Numbered from the stretch's first letter, positions 1-8,696 are shown. The stretch is 64,000 bases of DNA from Pararhodonellum marinum (GCF_015354735.1 NZ_JACEFJ010000016.1:1-64000), one strand, 5' to 3'. The notes: generated from the letters alone by a model not told the origin. A program made the numbers and translations.

Positions 1-105
1 CTCCAAAATCCGTAAATCGTAAATCGTAATTCAAAATTCTACATCCCCCTTTCCCTCAGTCATAAATGATGATTTGCGATTTAAGAATTACGAATTAATC
101 AATCG
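1..105. repeat. TTACGA-type intergenic repeat cluster (family R1)
   Basis: Short degenerate words such as cgtaaatcgtaa, aattacgaatta and ttgcgattta follow one another. The same word family recurs at about 3.2, 8.7, 20.1-20.3, 20.6, 22.2-22.4 and 31.8 kb, always between genes. From here to 421 the sequence is AT-rich and I see no gene and no convincing promoter. Confidence 0.75.
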
Positions 106-421
106 GATTTGATATGATCGAAACTTGCTGAAAACCCGCACTTTATTTCAGATTTGGGGAATCTAAACTGGAAAAAGAATTTATTTGGATAATTTTTGTA
201 CCTAAAAACCAATTATTTTACGCCCCATTTGCATCAGCATATTTGTATTTCAAAAAGGCAAATTTGATTTTTATCAAAATATAAATTCTTTTCTACTATT
301 ATATATTTATAAAACCATATTTTGTTCCAAAAAAAGGCCTAAAAAAAATTGTTCATTCGTTTTTGAAACTAATCAAAAACCTTTACTTTCCCGTATAGTT
401 CGGATTTTTCAACTACCAATT

Positions 422-1033
422 ATGTATATTTACGGAGCTTCCGGTCATGCTAGAGTGATGATAGATTTGATTGAAGACAACGAAATCATTCACGGCATTT
501 TTGACGACAATCCAGATATTTCCACCATCCTAGATTATCCTGTTTTGGGACCTTTTTGCTATGACAGGATTCTTGATGCCCCTTTGTTCATTGCCATTGG
601 AGACAATGTGGTTCGCTACAGAATCGCAAATCGACTCAGCAAGGAAACTTGGTATGGAAAAGTGGTGCACCGCAGTGCCATCATTTCCAAAAGAGCAGTG
701 ATTGATAAGGGTACCGTGGTGATGGAAGGAGTGATCATCAAAGTCAACTGTGAAATCGGCAAACAAGCCATCATCAATACAGGCGCATCCATAGACCATG
801 ATTGTATCATAGGAGATTTTGTGCACATCGCTCCCCAAACCACCCTTTGTGGTGGCATTACCATAGGTGAAGGTTCCCTTATTGGCGCCAATTCCATCAT
901 TCTACCGGGTGTAACCATCGGTAGTTGGTGCAAAATCGCAGCAGGCAGTACCGTTCACAAAGATGTTCCGGACGGAAATGTTTGGATAGGTAGAGACCTC
1001 AAGTCTGCAAACCTGATGGTAAATTCCAGATAA
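422..1033 (+). CDS. PglD/NeuD-family sugar acyltransferase (left-handed beta-helix)
   Basis: Predicted acyl-CoA-dependent acyltransferase acting on a nucleotide-activated amino sugar in the cytoplasm. The N-terminus has the PglD/NeuD nucleotide-binding start (YGASGHARVMIDL, residues 3-15). From about residue 85 onward there are hexapeptide-repeat turns (KGTVVMEGVII, IGEGSLIGANSII, PGVTIG) that build a left-handed beta-helix. His126, in the SIDHDCIIG segment, sits where PglD has its catalytic base. At 203 residues it has normal family length. The ATG at 422 is the only sensible start. It lies 167 bp upstream of a CapD/PglF-like dehydratase on the same strand, which suggests a 4-amino-sugar N-acetylation step, as in diacetylbacillosamine synthesis. 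Acetyl donor and exact sugar are inferred; O-acetylation is an alternative. Confidence 0.85.
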   Translation: MYIYGASGHARVMIDLIEDNEIIHGIFDDNPDISTILDYPVLGPFCYDRILDAPLFIAIGDNVVRYRIANRLSKETWYGKVVHRSAIISKRAVIDKGTVVMEGVIIKVNCEIGKQAIINTGASIDHDCIIGDFVHIAPQTTLCGGITIGEGSLIGANSIILPGVTIGSWCKIAAGSTVHKDVPDGNVWIGRDLKSANLMVNSR

Positions 1034-1115
1034 TTTTCAAATCCCTTCAAAAAGTCCCAAAAAGGCTGATTATGAAAGTATTGACGCAGGATGAACAAAT
1101 TATTAAACTTGATAA

Positions 1116-1150
1116 TTTGAAGTAATAATGTCATTTATTCATTATATTTG
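1116..1150 (+). promoter_or_regulatory. Bacteroidota-type promoter for the CapD-like gene
   Basis: TTTG at 1116-1119 and TATATTTG at 1143-1150 match the -33 (TTTG) and -7 (TAnnTTTG) consensus. The spacing is 23 nt, slightly longer than the usual 19-21. Transcription would start near 1155, about 60 nt before the ATG at 1216. Confidence 0.5.
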
Positions 1151-1215
1151 TCCCTAAAGTAGGAACCATTGAAAACTAAGTTTATTTAACCAACCTCAAT
1201 TTGAACATTTTTACC

Positions 1216-3120
1216 ATGAACTTTTTGAAAAATCTAAATATCCTTCCGAGATGGATTATCATCGTCTTGGATGGGATAATCCTATTGAGTTGTGCCATCT
1301 TTGCCAACTTCATCCGCGTCAATTTAGAACTCTCCAAATTCAGTCAGGAAAACGTACTGCTTTCCTCCCTGGTATTTATGCTGGGTGGATTGCTCGTCAT
1401 GATTTTTACCAAGAGTTACATTGGTATCGTCAGGCATACGGGCATCCGGGACGGACAAAATATCGTCCTGACCATTTCGATTAATTTCATTCTCCTTGCC
1501 ATGGTCAACCTGATTGCGGTGCATGTGTTCGGGGAAAAATTCCTGATGCCCACTTCGGTGTTGATCATTGCGTCGCTGCTGTCCCTGATCGGATTGGTTT
1601 TTTACCGGCTTTTGGTCAAACAGTTATTCCAAACCATCAAAAAGGACCCGAGGAAAGAGGCCAAAGTCATCATTTTCGGAGCAGGGGAAGCTGGATTGCT
1701 GACCAGTTCCGTGATCGAAAAAGACCGACAGATCAAATACAAAGTAGTGGCCTTTTTGGACGACGATCCGAAAAAAAGCGGAAAATTTATCCAAGGCGTA
1801 AAAATACTTTATGGCACTGAGGCCCTGGAAAACCTGGTGTTGGAGAAAAAGGTGACTGACCTTATCATTTCTGCCCAAGACCTCTCGGTCAAAAGAAGAA
1901 GAGAAATCATCGATGAGTGTCTTCGCTTAAAGATCAATCCAAGGATTGTCCCCCCTGTACATCAGTGGGTCAATGGTGACCTGAACAGCAAACAGATCCG
2001 GGATGTCAAGATTGAGGATTTGCTGAGTAGAGAGCCTATCTGTCTCAACAATCCTTTGATCAAAGAAGAATTGGAAGGCAAGGTGGTCTTGGTGACCGGT
2101 GCAGCCGGATCCATAGGCAGTGAGCTTTGCAGACAGATCGTTCATTACAACCCATCCAAACTGCTGCTTTTGGATCAAGCTGAATCAGCACTTTATGACA
2201 TCGAACAGGAAATTCATGCACTGGAATTAAATACCCCGATAGAGGTTTTGCTTGCAGATGTAAGAAATGAAAAGCGGATCGGCGAAATTTTCAAGGCCTT
2301 CGGTCCCCAGGTGATTTTCCATGCGGCCGCATACAAACATGTGCCCATGATGGAAAAGTATCCGGAAGAAGCCGTAAAATGCAACATCATCGGAACCAAA
2401 ATCGTGGCCGACATGGCCGTTTTCCATAAGGCTGAAAAGTTTGTTTTGGTAAGCACAGACAAGGCCGTCAATCCCACCAATGTGATGGGTGCGACCAAAA
2501 GAGCCGCTGAAATGTACGTGCAATCCCTCAACCAATACCTTGAGCTGACCCATAAATCCGGATACCCCAAATTCATCACCACCCGTTTCGGCAATGTGTT
2601 GGGATCCAATGGCTCTGTCATTCCCCTGTTCAAAAAACAAATCAAAAAAGGAGGTCCCATCACGGTGACCCATCCCGACATCACGCGCTATTTCATGACG
2701 ATCCCTGAGGCCTGCGAACTGGTTCTCGAAGCGGCGGTCATGGGACATGGGGGTGAAATCTATGTGTTTGACATGGGTGAACCGGTTAAAATTGTGGATT
2801 TGGCCAAGAAAATGATCCAATTGAGCGGTAAAATGCTGGACAGAGACATCAAGATAGTATTTACAGGTCTTCGGGACGGTGAAAAACTCTATGAGGAGCT
2901 CCTCAATGACGAAGAGCAGGTGAAAGTAACCCACCACCCCAAAATCAAGATTGCGAAACTCAGTTGTGGATCATATGAAAGGGTAGATACCCAGATATTG
3001 ATCTTCCACGATATTTTAAGGAGAAATTCCGAAACTGACCTGGTCCGCCACATCAAGACGCTGGTACCGGAATACATCAGTAATTCCTCCAGGTTTGAGG
3101 TGTTGGATAGGATGAATTAG
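1216..3120 (+). CDS. CapD/FlaA1/PglF-type UDP-sugar 4,6-dehydratase, membrane-anchored
   Basis: Long SDR enzyme of the WbpM/PglF type. It removes water from a UDP-HexNAc to give the 4-keto-6-deoxy sugar at the inner membrane. The first ~140 residues carry about four hydrophobic helices. A first Rossmann-like domain has GAGEAGLL near residue 155. The catalytic SDR domain has GAAGSIGSE near residue 295 and the WbpM/PglF-type active-site stretch STDKAVNPTNVMGATKR near 412-430, with Met in place of the usual Tyr. I chose ATG 1216; an in-frame TTG at 1201 would add five residues. The length of 634 residues is normal. It is followed by a strong terminator, so it is probably transcribed from its own promoter. 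It would supply the keto-sugar for the PglE-like aminotransferase at 24.9 kb. Confidence 0.92.
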   Translation: MNFLKNLNILPRWIIIVLDGIILLSCAIFANFIRVNLELSKFSQENVLLSSLVFMLGGLLVMIFTKSYIGIVRHTGIRDGQNIVLTISINFILLAMVNLIAVHVFGEKFLMPTSVLIIASLLSLIGLVFYRLLVKQLFQTIKKDPRKEAKVIIFGAGEAGLLTSSVIEKDRQIKYKVVAFLDDDPKKSGKFIQGVKILYGTEALENLVLEKKVTDLIISAQDLSVKRRREIIDECLRLKINPRIVPPVHQWVNGDLNSKQIRDVKIEDLLSREPICLNNPLIKEELEGKVVLVTGAAGSIGSELCRQIVHYNPSKLLLLDQAESALYDIEQEIHALELNTPIEVLLADVRNEKRIGEIFKAFGPQVIFHAAAYKHVPMMEKYPEEAVKCNIIGTKIVADMAVFHKAEKFVLVSTDKAVNPTNVMGATKRAAEMYVQSLNQYLELTHKSGYPKFITTRFGNVLGSNGSVIPLFKKQIKKGGPITVTHPDITRYFMTIPEACELVLEAAVMGHGGEIYVFDMGEPVKIVDLAKKMIQLSGKMLDRDIKIVFTGLRDGEKLYEELLNDEEQVKVTHHPKIKIAKLSCGSYERVDTQILIFHDILRRNSETDLVRHIKTLVPEYISNSSRFEVLDRMN

Positions 3121-3143
3121 GTTTGTTCTTTCTCCCTTTGCCA

Positions 3144-3182
3144 AGCAGGCAGGTACTTTCATGGTGCCTGCCTGTTTTTTTA
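3144..3182 (+). terminator. Rho-independent terminator after the CapD-like gene
   Basis: An 11-bp stem (3146-3156 paired with 3164-3174, one G-T wobble, 7-nt loop) is followed by seven T residues. It begins 25 nt after the stop codon. The stem words (caggcagg/cctgcctg) are also building blocks of the GC-rich repeats further on. Confidence 0.85.
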
Positions 3183-3275
3183 TTTACGAATGTCGAATTT
3201 GGATTTACGAATGCCGAATTTGGAATTACGGATTTTGAGTTAAAAATTACGAAGCTTTCAGCTTTGAGCTTGTCA
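3181..3275. repeat. R1 and R3 (AGCTTTGAGCTT) intergenic repeats
   Basis: Words such as tttacgaatgtcgaatttgg (R1) are followed by agctttcagctttgagcttg (R3). R3 words also occur near 4.07, 5.09, 5.2, 8.94 and 9.02 kb. Confidence 0.65.
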
Positions 3276-3379
3276 TCAAAAATTGATTCTCTGTATGTAT
3301 AATCTAATACCTTTAACAATTTTTACCTCTTAGCTCTGTTTTCCGATTCTCTGTTTTCTGATATCCTGTTTCCCTAACC

Positions 3380-3545
3380 CATTAGCTTCCAAATTCAAGC
3401 CCACAATTTTTACCATTTACATCCCACCTACAACCTATAACCTCTTACCATTTTAACATCCGTCATCCGACATCCGTCAAGTTTTTCCCAACTTCCTACT
3501 ACCAGCTTCCAACTTCTAACCCACAATTTTTACCTTTTACTGACG
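3380..3545. repeat. Single dispersed copy of the 112-bp repeat (family R2)
   Basis: This stretch has the same word order as the tandem array at 5.34-6.17 kb: agcttccaa, cccacaattttta, catttacatcccacct, catccgtcatccgacatccgtcaag. It is one degenerate unit about 1.8 kb away from that array. Confidence 0.7.
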
Positions 3546-3990
3546 GCCGGGCAGGTATCTCTTTGTACATACGGATAATTCTCGCTCCGAAAGGAAGAAG
3601 ACTCCCTCCTTTGGCGGGCAGGCTTCACTCCGCTCAGAGTGACGGTAATTGGGGCGTCATGTAGCATTAGGACAGATCGTCCCATTGCATCATGCTGAGC
3701 CTGCCGAAGCCCGCCTGTTCTTTCGGGCAGGCCCGCCTGAAGGCCGGGCAGGTATCTTTTCGTATATACAGAGGATTTTCGCTCCGAAATGACGAAGACC
3801 TTTCGGCAGGCTCAAGGTGACGGTAATTGGGGCGTCATGCAGCAGTTTATGACAGTTCGTCCCAATACGTCATGCTGAGCCTGCCGAAGCCCGCCTGACG
3901 GCTGGGCAGGCCCGCCTGAAGGCTGGGCAGGCATCTCTCCGAAATTTCTAAGACTCCCTCCTTTGGCGGGCAGGCTTCGCTGCGCTCAGA
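3546..3990. repeat. GC-rich intergenic repeat, duplicated with a 178-bp period
   Basis: The block gacggtaattggggcgtcat ... gtccca ... catgctgagcctgccgaagc occurs at about 3641-3745 and again from 3819. It is interleaved with short palindromes of the gcccgcctg/caggcgggc type and with cgctcagagtgacg. No ORF is supported here. From 3991 to 4219 only R3-like words and AT-rich sequence are seen. Confidence 0.75.
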
Positions 3991-4219
3991 GTGACGCAAA
4001 AAATGGTTTTTCCTTTGGTATTCCGTTTTTCTGTTCTTCTGTTTATCTATTTTCTATTCTCCCCACTTTCAGCTTTCAGGTTTGAGCTTTGAGCTTTAAA
4101 CTCACTAATTCCCAAATCGGAACTCCCAAATCGAAACAAGCAATTCGGAAATTCCAACATAAAACACATTAATCAGTTTATATAATGCAAATTTAATTTT
4201 ACCATGAGGCATTTCTTGT

Positions 4220-4227
4220 TATATTTG
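4220..4227 (+). promoter_or_regulatory. -7 box (TATATTTG) of the first beta-barrel gene
   Basis: An exact TAnnTTTG match lies 31 nt before the ATG at 4259. No clear TTTG is seen at the -33 position; only T-rich sequence is there. Confidence 0.45.
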
Positions 4228-4258
4228 ATTTGTTAGCAATACCTGTAAAACCCCGAGT

Positions 4259-4984
4259 ATGAAGTCATTATACCCAATCGCCCTCTTACTGTACCTTCTT
4301 CCGTCTATAGCATGTTTTGGTCAGGACCTATATAGGGAAGCTTTGCCCAGAAAGCATACCGTATCATTTTACTTGGGTTCAGGCTTTATGTACGCAGACA
4401 ATGGAGGCAGTCCAAGGACTTTTGACTTGAGGTTTCAACCCATGATGGCCTTTTCTTATGGCAAACAACTTACGCCAATGGTAAAGTTGACGGCTACCTT
4501 GGGTTTTCAGGGGGTAAGAAGCAATGAGGGTGTATTTTCAGAATCCATCTATCGGCAATGGGCAGAAGAGGGACAGGCCTATAAATTTACGGGCAATGCC
4601 ACCATGTTTGACATCGTACCGGTCGCCTACCTATATCCGTTTGAAAACCACATGTTTCGAAAGCGGATCAACCTTTATGGAGGATTTGGTCTTGGCGTCA
4701 TGAGCGTAAGCCGTACCCAATATGTATTCAATGAAACTGGCGACATCAGCCAAAACGCCTCCAATACTGCCCCTTACATTCCTGTAAGGATAGGCTTGGT
4801 CGTGCCATTCAACGGAATTTTTGACCTCGGCATACAAGGATCACTGATGTATACCTTTTCGGATGAACTGGATGGCAATGTGGGTTACAACAACCGCAAT
4901 GACCACCTGGCACAGATACAGCTTACAGCCACCCATTACATTTCTACCACCCCATTTTGGAAAAAGTGGTTTATTCGACTTTAG
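4259..4984 (+). CDS. Outer-membrane beta-barrel protein, paralogue 1
   Basis: This 241-residue protein has an N-terminal signal peptide (hydrophobic core LYPIALLLYLLPSIACFG, cleavage predicted before QDLYREAL). Short amphipathic strands ending in aromatic residues follow, as expected of an 8-10-stranded outer-membrane barrel. The C-terminus (THYISTTPFWKKWFIRL) is aromatic. It closely resembles the protein at 6450-7175 in length and motifs: both share R-K-H-T, MYADN/IFADN, V-R-S-N-E-G, YPFE/FPYE-MFRK, G-NDH-AQ-QLT-THYIST and FW-KWF. Such barrels often accompany surface-polysaccharide loci in Bacteroidota, but no function is assigned. The family may be one of the uncharacterised outer-membrane DUFs. 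Confidence 0.8.
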   Translation: MKSLYPIALLLYLLPSIACFGQDLYREALPRKHTVSFYLGSGFMYADNGGSPRTFDLRFQPMMAFSYGKQLTPMVKLTATLGFQGVRSNEGVFSESIYRQWAEEGQAYKFTGNATMFDIVPVAYLYPFENHMFRKRINLYGGFGLGVMSVSRTQYVFNETGDISQNASNTAPYIPVRIGLVVPFNGIFDLGIQGSLMYTFSDELDGNVGYNNRNDHLAQIQLTATHYISTTPFWKKWFIRL

Positions 4985-5029
4985 GAACATGGCTTATGAA
5001 ATTCTGTAATTTATAAAAACCTCAATTAC

Positions 5030-5335
5030 TTCCTCCCCTTCTGATCCTCCGATTTTCAGTTCTTCGTATATCCTGTTTTCCTTTCTTTTAGCTTTCACCT
5101 TTGAGCTTCCAGCCATTTAATTTTATCTGAAATCCTATCCATTTCACCCACCTCTTACCTTTCACTTGCTACCTTTCACCCAATTATCACTGCTTTCACC
5201 TTTGAGCTTCGAGCTTTCCATCTGTTACTCTGTTTTTCAGTTCTTCTGATATCCTGTTTTCTTTCTTTCAGCTTTCACCTTTGAGCTTCCAGCTATTTAA
5301 TTTATCTGAAATCCTATCCAATTCACCCACCACCT
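5030..5335. repeat. R3-type degenerate words before the tandem array
   Basis: Repeated phrases include agctttcacctttgagcttc, ttcagttcttc and atatcctgttttc; one block of about 170 bp (near 5055-5150) recurs at 5225-5330. No gene is supported. Confidence 0.6.
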
Positions 5336-5339
5336 CTTA

Positions 5340-6166
5340 CCATTTTCACATCCGTCATCCAGCATCCGACATCCGTCATTTCCCTACTTCCAGCTTCCAA
5401 CTTCAAACCCACAATTCTTACCACTTACATCCCACATACAACCTCTTACCATTTTCACATCCGTCATCCAGCATCCGACATCCGTCAAGTTTTCCCAACT
5501 TCCAGCTTCCAACTTCAAACCCACAATTCTTACCACTTACATCCCACCTACAACTTCCTACCATTTTCACATCCGTCATCCAGCATCCGACATCCGTCAA
5601 GTTTTCCCTACTTCCAGCTTCCAACTTCAAACCCACAACTCTTACCACTTACATCCCACCTACAACTTCCTACCATTTTCACATCCGTCATCCAGCATCC
5701 GACATCCGTCAAGTTTTCCCTACTTCCAGCTTCCAACTTCAAAACCACAATTCTTACCACTTACATCCCACATACAACCTCATACCATTTTCACATCCGA
5801 CATCCGTCAAGTTTTCCCAACTTCCAACTTCCAACTTCAAACCCACAATTCTTACCACTTACATCCCACCTACCACCCCTTACTATTTTCACATCCGTCA
5901 TCCAGCATCCGACATCCAGCAAGTTTCCCTACTTCCAGCTTCCAACTTCAAACCCACAATTCTTACCACTTACATCCCACCTACTACTTCCTACCATTTT
6001 CACATCCGTCATCCAACATCCGACATCCAGCAAGTTTTCCAGCTTCCAACTTCAAACCCACAATTCTTACCACTTACATCCCACCTACCACCCCTTACCT
6101 TTCACTTCTTACCATTTTATCATCCGAACATCCGACATCCGTCAAGTCCTCTCCACTTTCAGCTTT
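5340..6166. repeat. Tandem array of about eight 112-bp units (family R2)
   Basis: The phrase catccgtcatcc or catccgacatcc starts units at about 5349, 5458, 5570, 5682, 5794, 5892, 6003 and 6121. Most steps are 109-112 bp; the 98-bp step lacks one 14-bp sub-word. Each unit holds catccgtcatccagcatcc, aagttttcccta, cttccagcttccaacttc, aaacccacaattcttacc, acttacatcccacct and tttcac. The whole array is free of stop codons in one frame (5281-6171), a by-product of composition. From 6167 to 6387 there is AT-rich sequence with no feature I can name. Confidence 0.9.
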
Positions 6167-6387
6167 TATAGGGTCCGAAATTTATTAAACACCCCAATTC
6201 CCTGAGCATCAAACACCTATTTATCAAAAAAAACAATTTTTTTTTCAAAAAGACCCTGTCCATCCCTTTTCAGTAAAAATCCCTCCAAATAAGCAGAAAT
6301 ACGGGTTTTTTGAGTAATTTGATATGCGTTAAAGACTTTTTTATAATTACGAAATGCATTTTTTATAAAACAAAATACACTTTTTAT

Positions 6388-6417
6388 TTTGTATTATACA
6401 TTTTATTGCTAAATTTG
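6388..6417 (+). promoter_or_regulatory. Bacteroidota-type promoter for the second beta-barrel gene
   Basis: TTTG at 6388-6391 and TAAATTTG at 6410-6417 with an 18-nt spacer. The ATG is 32 nt further on. This is one of the two best promoter matches in the window. Confidence 0.6.
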
Positions 6418-6449
6418 GATCATTAATCATCCACTTTTACGCTATACTT

Positions 6450-7175
6450 ATGAATAAGCATTATTTAATTACCCTGGTGATTTTGGTTTTTTTGACTTCG
6501 ATCACCCACGCGCAAAATTTCTACAAAGAAGGATTGATCCGAAAACATACCATTTCCCTACACATGGGACCATCCATGATATTTGCCGATAATTCCGGCG
6601 ATCTATCCAATTTCGCTTCCAAAGTGCAGCCGGCAATGGCCATCGCCTACGGCAAACGGATCACGCCCACCGTAAGATTGAACGCCACTTTGGGCGCTCA
6701 GCGGGTGAGAAGCAATGAGGGCAATTTCTCTCAGGAAGTTCACCGAAACTGGGGTGAAGAAGGGCAGGCCTATAGTTTCAGGGGCAACGCCTATACCTTT
6801 GACATTGTGCCTACTGCTTACCTATTTCCTTACGAATGTCAGATGTTCCGCAAAAAATTCAATCTTTTTGCGGGCCTAGGTTTGGGGGTAGTGCATGTAG
6901 ATAGAAAGCAATCCGTTTTTAGGGATGCCGGAGATTTGATGGAAGAAGTCAGCACTACGGCGGCTTATGTACCTGTTCGGATTGGATTTACCTTACCGAT
7001 CAATGGCACCTTTGACGTGGGCATGCAAGGGACTTTGATGTATGGCCTTTCTGACAACTTAGACGGAAACATCGGCCACAACAGAGGAAATGACCACATG
7101 GCTCAGGTCCAATTGACCGTAACCCATTACATATCTACTTATCCATTTTGGAGAAAGTGGTTCTTTAATCTTTAA
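6450..7175 (+). CDS. Outer-membrane beta-barrel protein, paralogue 2
   Basis: This 241-residue protein is a paralogue of the one at 4259-4984 and has exactly the same length. A signal peptide (LITLVILVFLTSITHAQ) is followed by barrel-like strands. Shared landmarks include VRSNEG (about residue 87), YLFPYECQMFRKKFNLFAGLG in the middle, and a C-terminal HYISTYPFWRKWFFNL. It has its own promoter and is followed by a terminator, so it is probably monocistronic. The pair flanks the R2 repeat array, which fits a tandem duplication whose spacer later filled with repeats. Function is unknown; outer-membrane location is inferred from the signal peptide and strand pattern. Confidence 0.8.
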   Translation: MNKHYLITLVILVFLTSITHAQNFYKEGLIRKHTISLHMGPSMIFADNSGDLSNFASKVQPAMAIAYGKRITPTVRLNATLGAQRVRSNEGNFSQEVHRNWGEEGQAYSFRGNAYTFDIVPTAYLFPYECQMFRKKFNLFAGLGLGVVHVDRKQSVFRDAGDLMEEVSTTAAYVPVRIGFTLPINGTFDVGMQGTLMYGLSDNLDGNIGHNRGNDHMAQVQLTVTHYISTYPFWRKWFFNL

Positions 7176-7290
7176 AATTTAGGTTGTGAGTTGAGTATGA
7201 GAATAAACTTTTTATGATTTTTTGTCGGATAATATGATCATTTTTTAATCTATTTTTTTTCTGTGATTTGAGTGACCCTAAAGGTCAAAA

Positions 7291-7327
7291 AGAAAAACCC
7301 TTGTCTGAATGTGGACAGGGTTTTTTT
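7291..7327. terminator. Probable bidirectional terminator
   Basis: A stem made by acccttgtc (7297-7305) and ggacagggt (7313-7321, one bulged T) has an A-rich run on the left and seven T residues on the right. It lies between the convergent genes ending at 7175 (+) and 7357 (-), so it can serve both. Confidence 0.75.
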
Positions 7328-7356
7328 GTTCTATGGAGGGCAAAAGTAGGCATTGA

Positions 7357-8364
7357 TCATTTTCCCCATATCCTGTCCCAGGCCCTTTGGGCGAGGGCTG
7401 AAACAGGATGTAGGGGCAAGCTGGAATGGTTGACTTCCTTATCCCGAAAGGTGGAAAATTTGAGGAGACTCAGTTTATAGGACATATTTGGAAAAAGTCT
7501 CCATTTGTATTGCAGATGTTTTCTGAAACTGTGAATGTCATGGTAAGGCAGTTCATGTTCACTTAGTAACCTTTCCTGGCAAAAGACAAATGTGGAATGA
7601 TCCAGATACTTCTGGAAACCCAAATTGGTTCTATTCTGAAGCTGATCCTCCAACAAAGCCGCTGCCAAGGCCACAATTTTTTCTGCCTTAAAATCTCTGA
7701 CCAACTTTTTAAATTTTCCCACATCAATCAATCCCAACCTCAGAAAGACCTGAATATCCACGAGCCACTTCAGCCTAAACCAGGCATGCAATCCACCGTG
7801 AATGATCAGATACAATAATTCGAATTCAGGAGAAAGCACTTTAAATTGAATACCGGATAGGGTAAGCTCCTCTGTGTTTGAAAGTATATGCTCCCTCATG
7901 GCCGAAGGGGCTACCACTTTCCAATGAAAAAGTTTCCAATGAAGCTCAATAGAAAGGCCTGTTTCTTCATTCACCAGGTTGATTTGGTTTAGATAGCCAA
8001 GCACCTTGTTCTGTTGGCTGATGGACTTTGGCCAATGGAAGTTCAGGGGCTTCAACCCTGCCTGTTCCAGCAATTCAATGGCCTGTGTAACATCCTCCGG
8101 GTTAAGCAGGAAATCGAAATCCTTGTAATACCGGTAAGTAGGATCTTTGTATAGCCTTTGGGACAGTAGGGGGCCTTTCAAAACAACAAACCAAATGTTG
8201 GCTTTTATTAAATCCTGAGCTACCTGAAAAAAAAACCGGAGTTTTTCCAGTTGTGTCACTTTCTCTGCCATTTCATCCCCCTGATGTGCCACCCCCAACA
8301 AATCATCAATCTGTCTGTGGCTGAGTCGGTGGCGGTGATACAGTTTTTCACGGGTCCAGGTCAT
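7357..8364 (-). CDS. NTP_transf_5 family nucleotidyltransferase
   Basis: This 335-residue protein matches the uncharacterised nucleotidyltransferase family (PF14907-type). The core stretch, residues 60-88, reads VVLKGPLL, LYKDPTYR and YYKDFDFLL, with D82 and D84 as the likely metal-binding pair. The C-terminal half is helical with family-like HGGLHAWFRLKWLVDI. Members occur next to lasso-peptide genes, HprK-like kinases and exopolysaccharide genes; the substrate is not known. It is separated from the lasso operon by repeats and a terminator, so it is not co-transcribed with it. A promoter-like sequence lies directly before the start, which would leave almost no 5' leader. A role in modifying the lasso peptide is only an inference from family context. 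Confidence 0.8.
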   Translation of the reverse strand: MTWTREKLYHRHRLSHRQIDDLLGVAHQGDEMAEKVTQLEKLRFFFQVAQDLIKANIWFVVLKGPLLSQRLYKDPTYRYYKDFDFLLNPEDVTQAIELLEQAGLKPLNFHWPKSISQQNKVLGYLNQINLVNEETGLSIELHWKLFHWKVVAPSAMREHILSNTEELTLSGIQFKVLSPEFELLYLIIHGGLHAWFRLKWLVDIQVFLRLGLIDVGKFKKLVRDFKAEKIVALAAALLEDQLQNRTNLGFQKYLDHSTFVFCQERLLSEHELPYHDIHSFRKHLQYKWRLFPNMSYKLSLLKFSTFRDKEVNHSSLPLHPVSALAQRAWDRIWGK

Positions 8365-8368
8365 TCTA

Positions 8369-8400
8369 CAAAGCTAATTAAAAACTGGTATTTGGTTCAA
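8369..8400 (-). promoter_or_regulatory. Promoter-like sequence for the nucleotidyltransferase
   Basis: On the minus strand, TAGCTTTG (8376 to 8369) has a TTG 21 nt upstream (8400-8398). Transcription would begin within a few nucleotides of the ATG at 8364, implying a leaderless or nearly leaderless mRNA unless translation starts later. Confidence 0.4.
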
Positions 8401-8424
8401 TCTAAGTAGAATGTGATTTGCTTA

Positions 8425-8532
8425 GATGATATATGGCCTTTGGACGAAAAAAGCCCTTTCCGGTTAAATTCGGCATTTGGCCGAAATATGCCTTACGGCG
8501 AAATATGGGCTGACGCTCGATAGGATCAGAAA
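8425..8532 (+). repeat. Structured intergenic repeat R5, copy A
   Basis: It starts gatatatggcct, contains the imperfect palindromes ttcggcatttggccgaa and tatgccttacggcgaaata, and ends gggctgacgctcgatagga. It has the same layout as copies B (8557-8696), C (20701-20840, inverted) and D (22441-22583, inverted), but is diverged. Confidence 0.65.
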
Positions 8533-8556
8533 ATGGATGTAAACGAAAAGGTTTGA

Positions 8557-8696
8557 GATTTTTCTATTTTTCTGAGGATATATGGGCTGTCGGCCGATAT
8601 ACAGCCTTTGGCTGATATATGGGCTGTCGCCCGATATAGGATTTCGATACAGAGATCGGTTTCGATTTAAATATTAAGTAGGGTATTCCAAATATG
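8557..8696 (+). repeat. Structured intergenic repeat R5, copy B
   Basis: Nested palindromes (ggctgtcggccgatatacagcc; ctttggctgatatatgggc; gctgtcgcccgatatagg) are followed by atttcgatacagagatcggt and aagtagggtattccaaat. The reverse complement of 22441-22583 is nearly the same over its whole length (roughly nine of ten bases by eye). Confidence 0.85.

Noticed and set aside
2227-2937. 236-codon ORF antisense to the CapD-like gene
   Set aside because: It mirrors a strongly conserved coding region on the other strand; the protein is rich in His/Asp with no recognisable motif.
5340-6166. CRISPR array
   Set aside because: Units are 98-118 bp with no constant-length spacers and no cas genes nearby; it is a minisatellite.
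5281-6171. 296-codon ORF over the repeat array
   Set aside because: It starts with TTG in an R3 word and translates to a low-complexity HPSSxRH repeat. The 112-bp period is not a multiple of three, so copies use different frames; the lack of stops is due to composition.
7268-7480. 70-codon plus-strand ORF near the terminator
   Set aside because: It runs through the terminator hairpin and into the antisense of the nucleotidyltransferase gene; no start signal.
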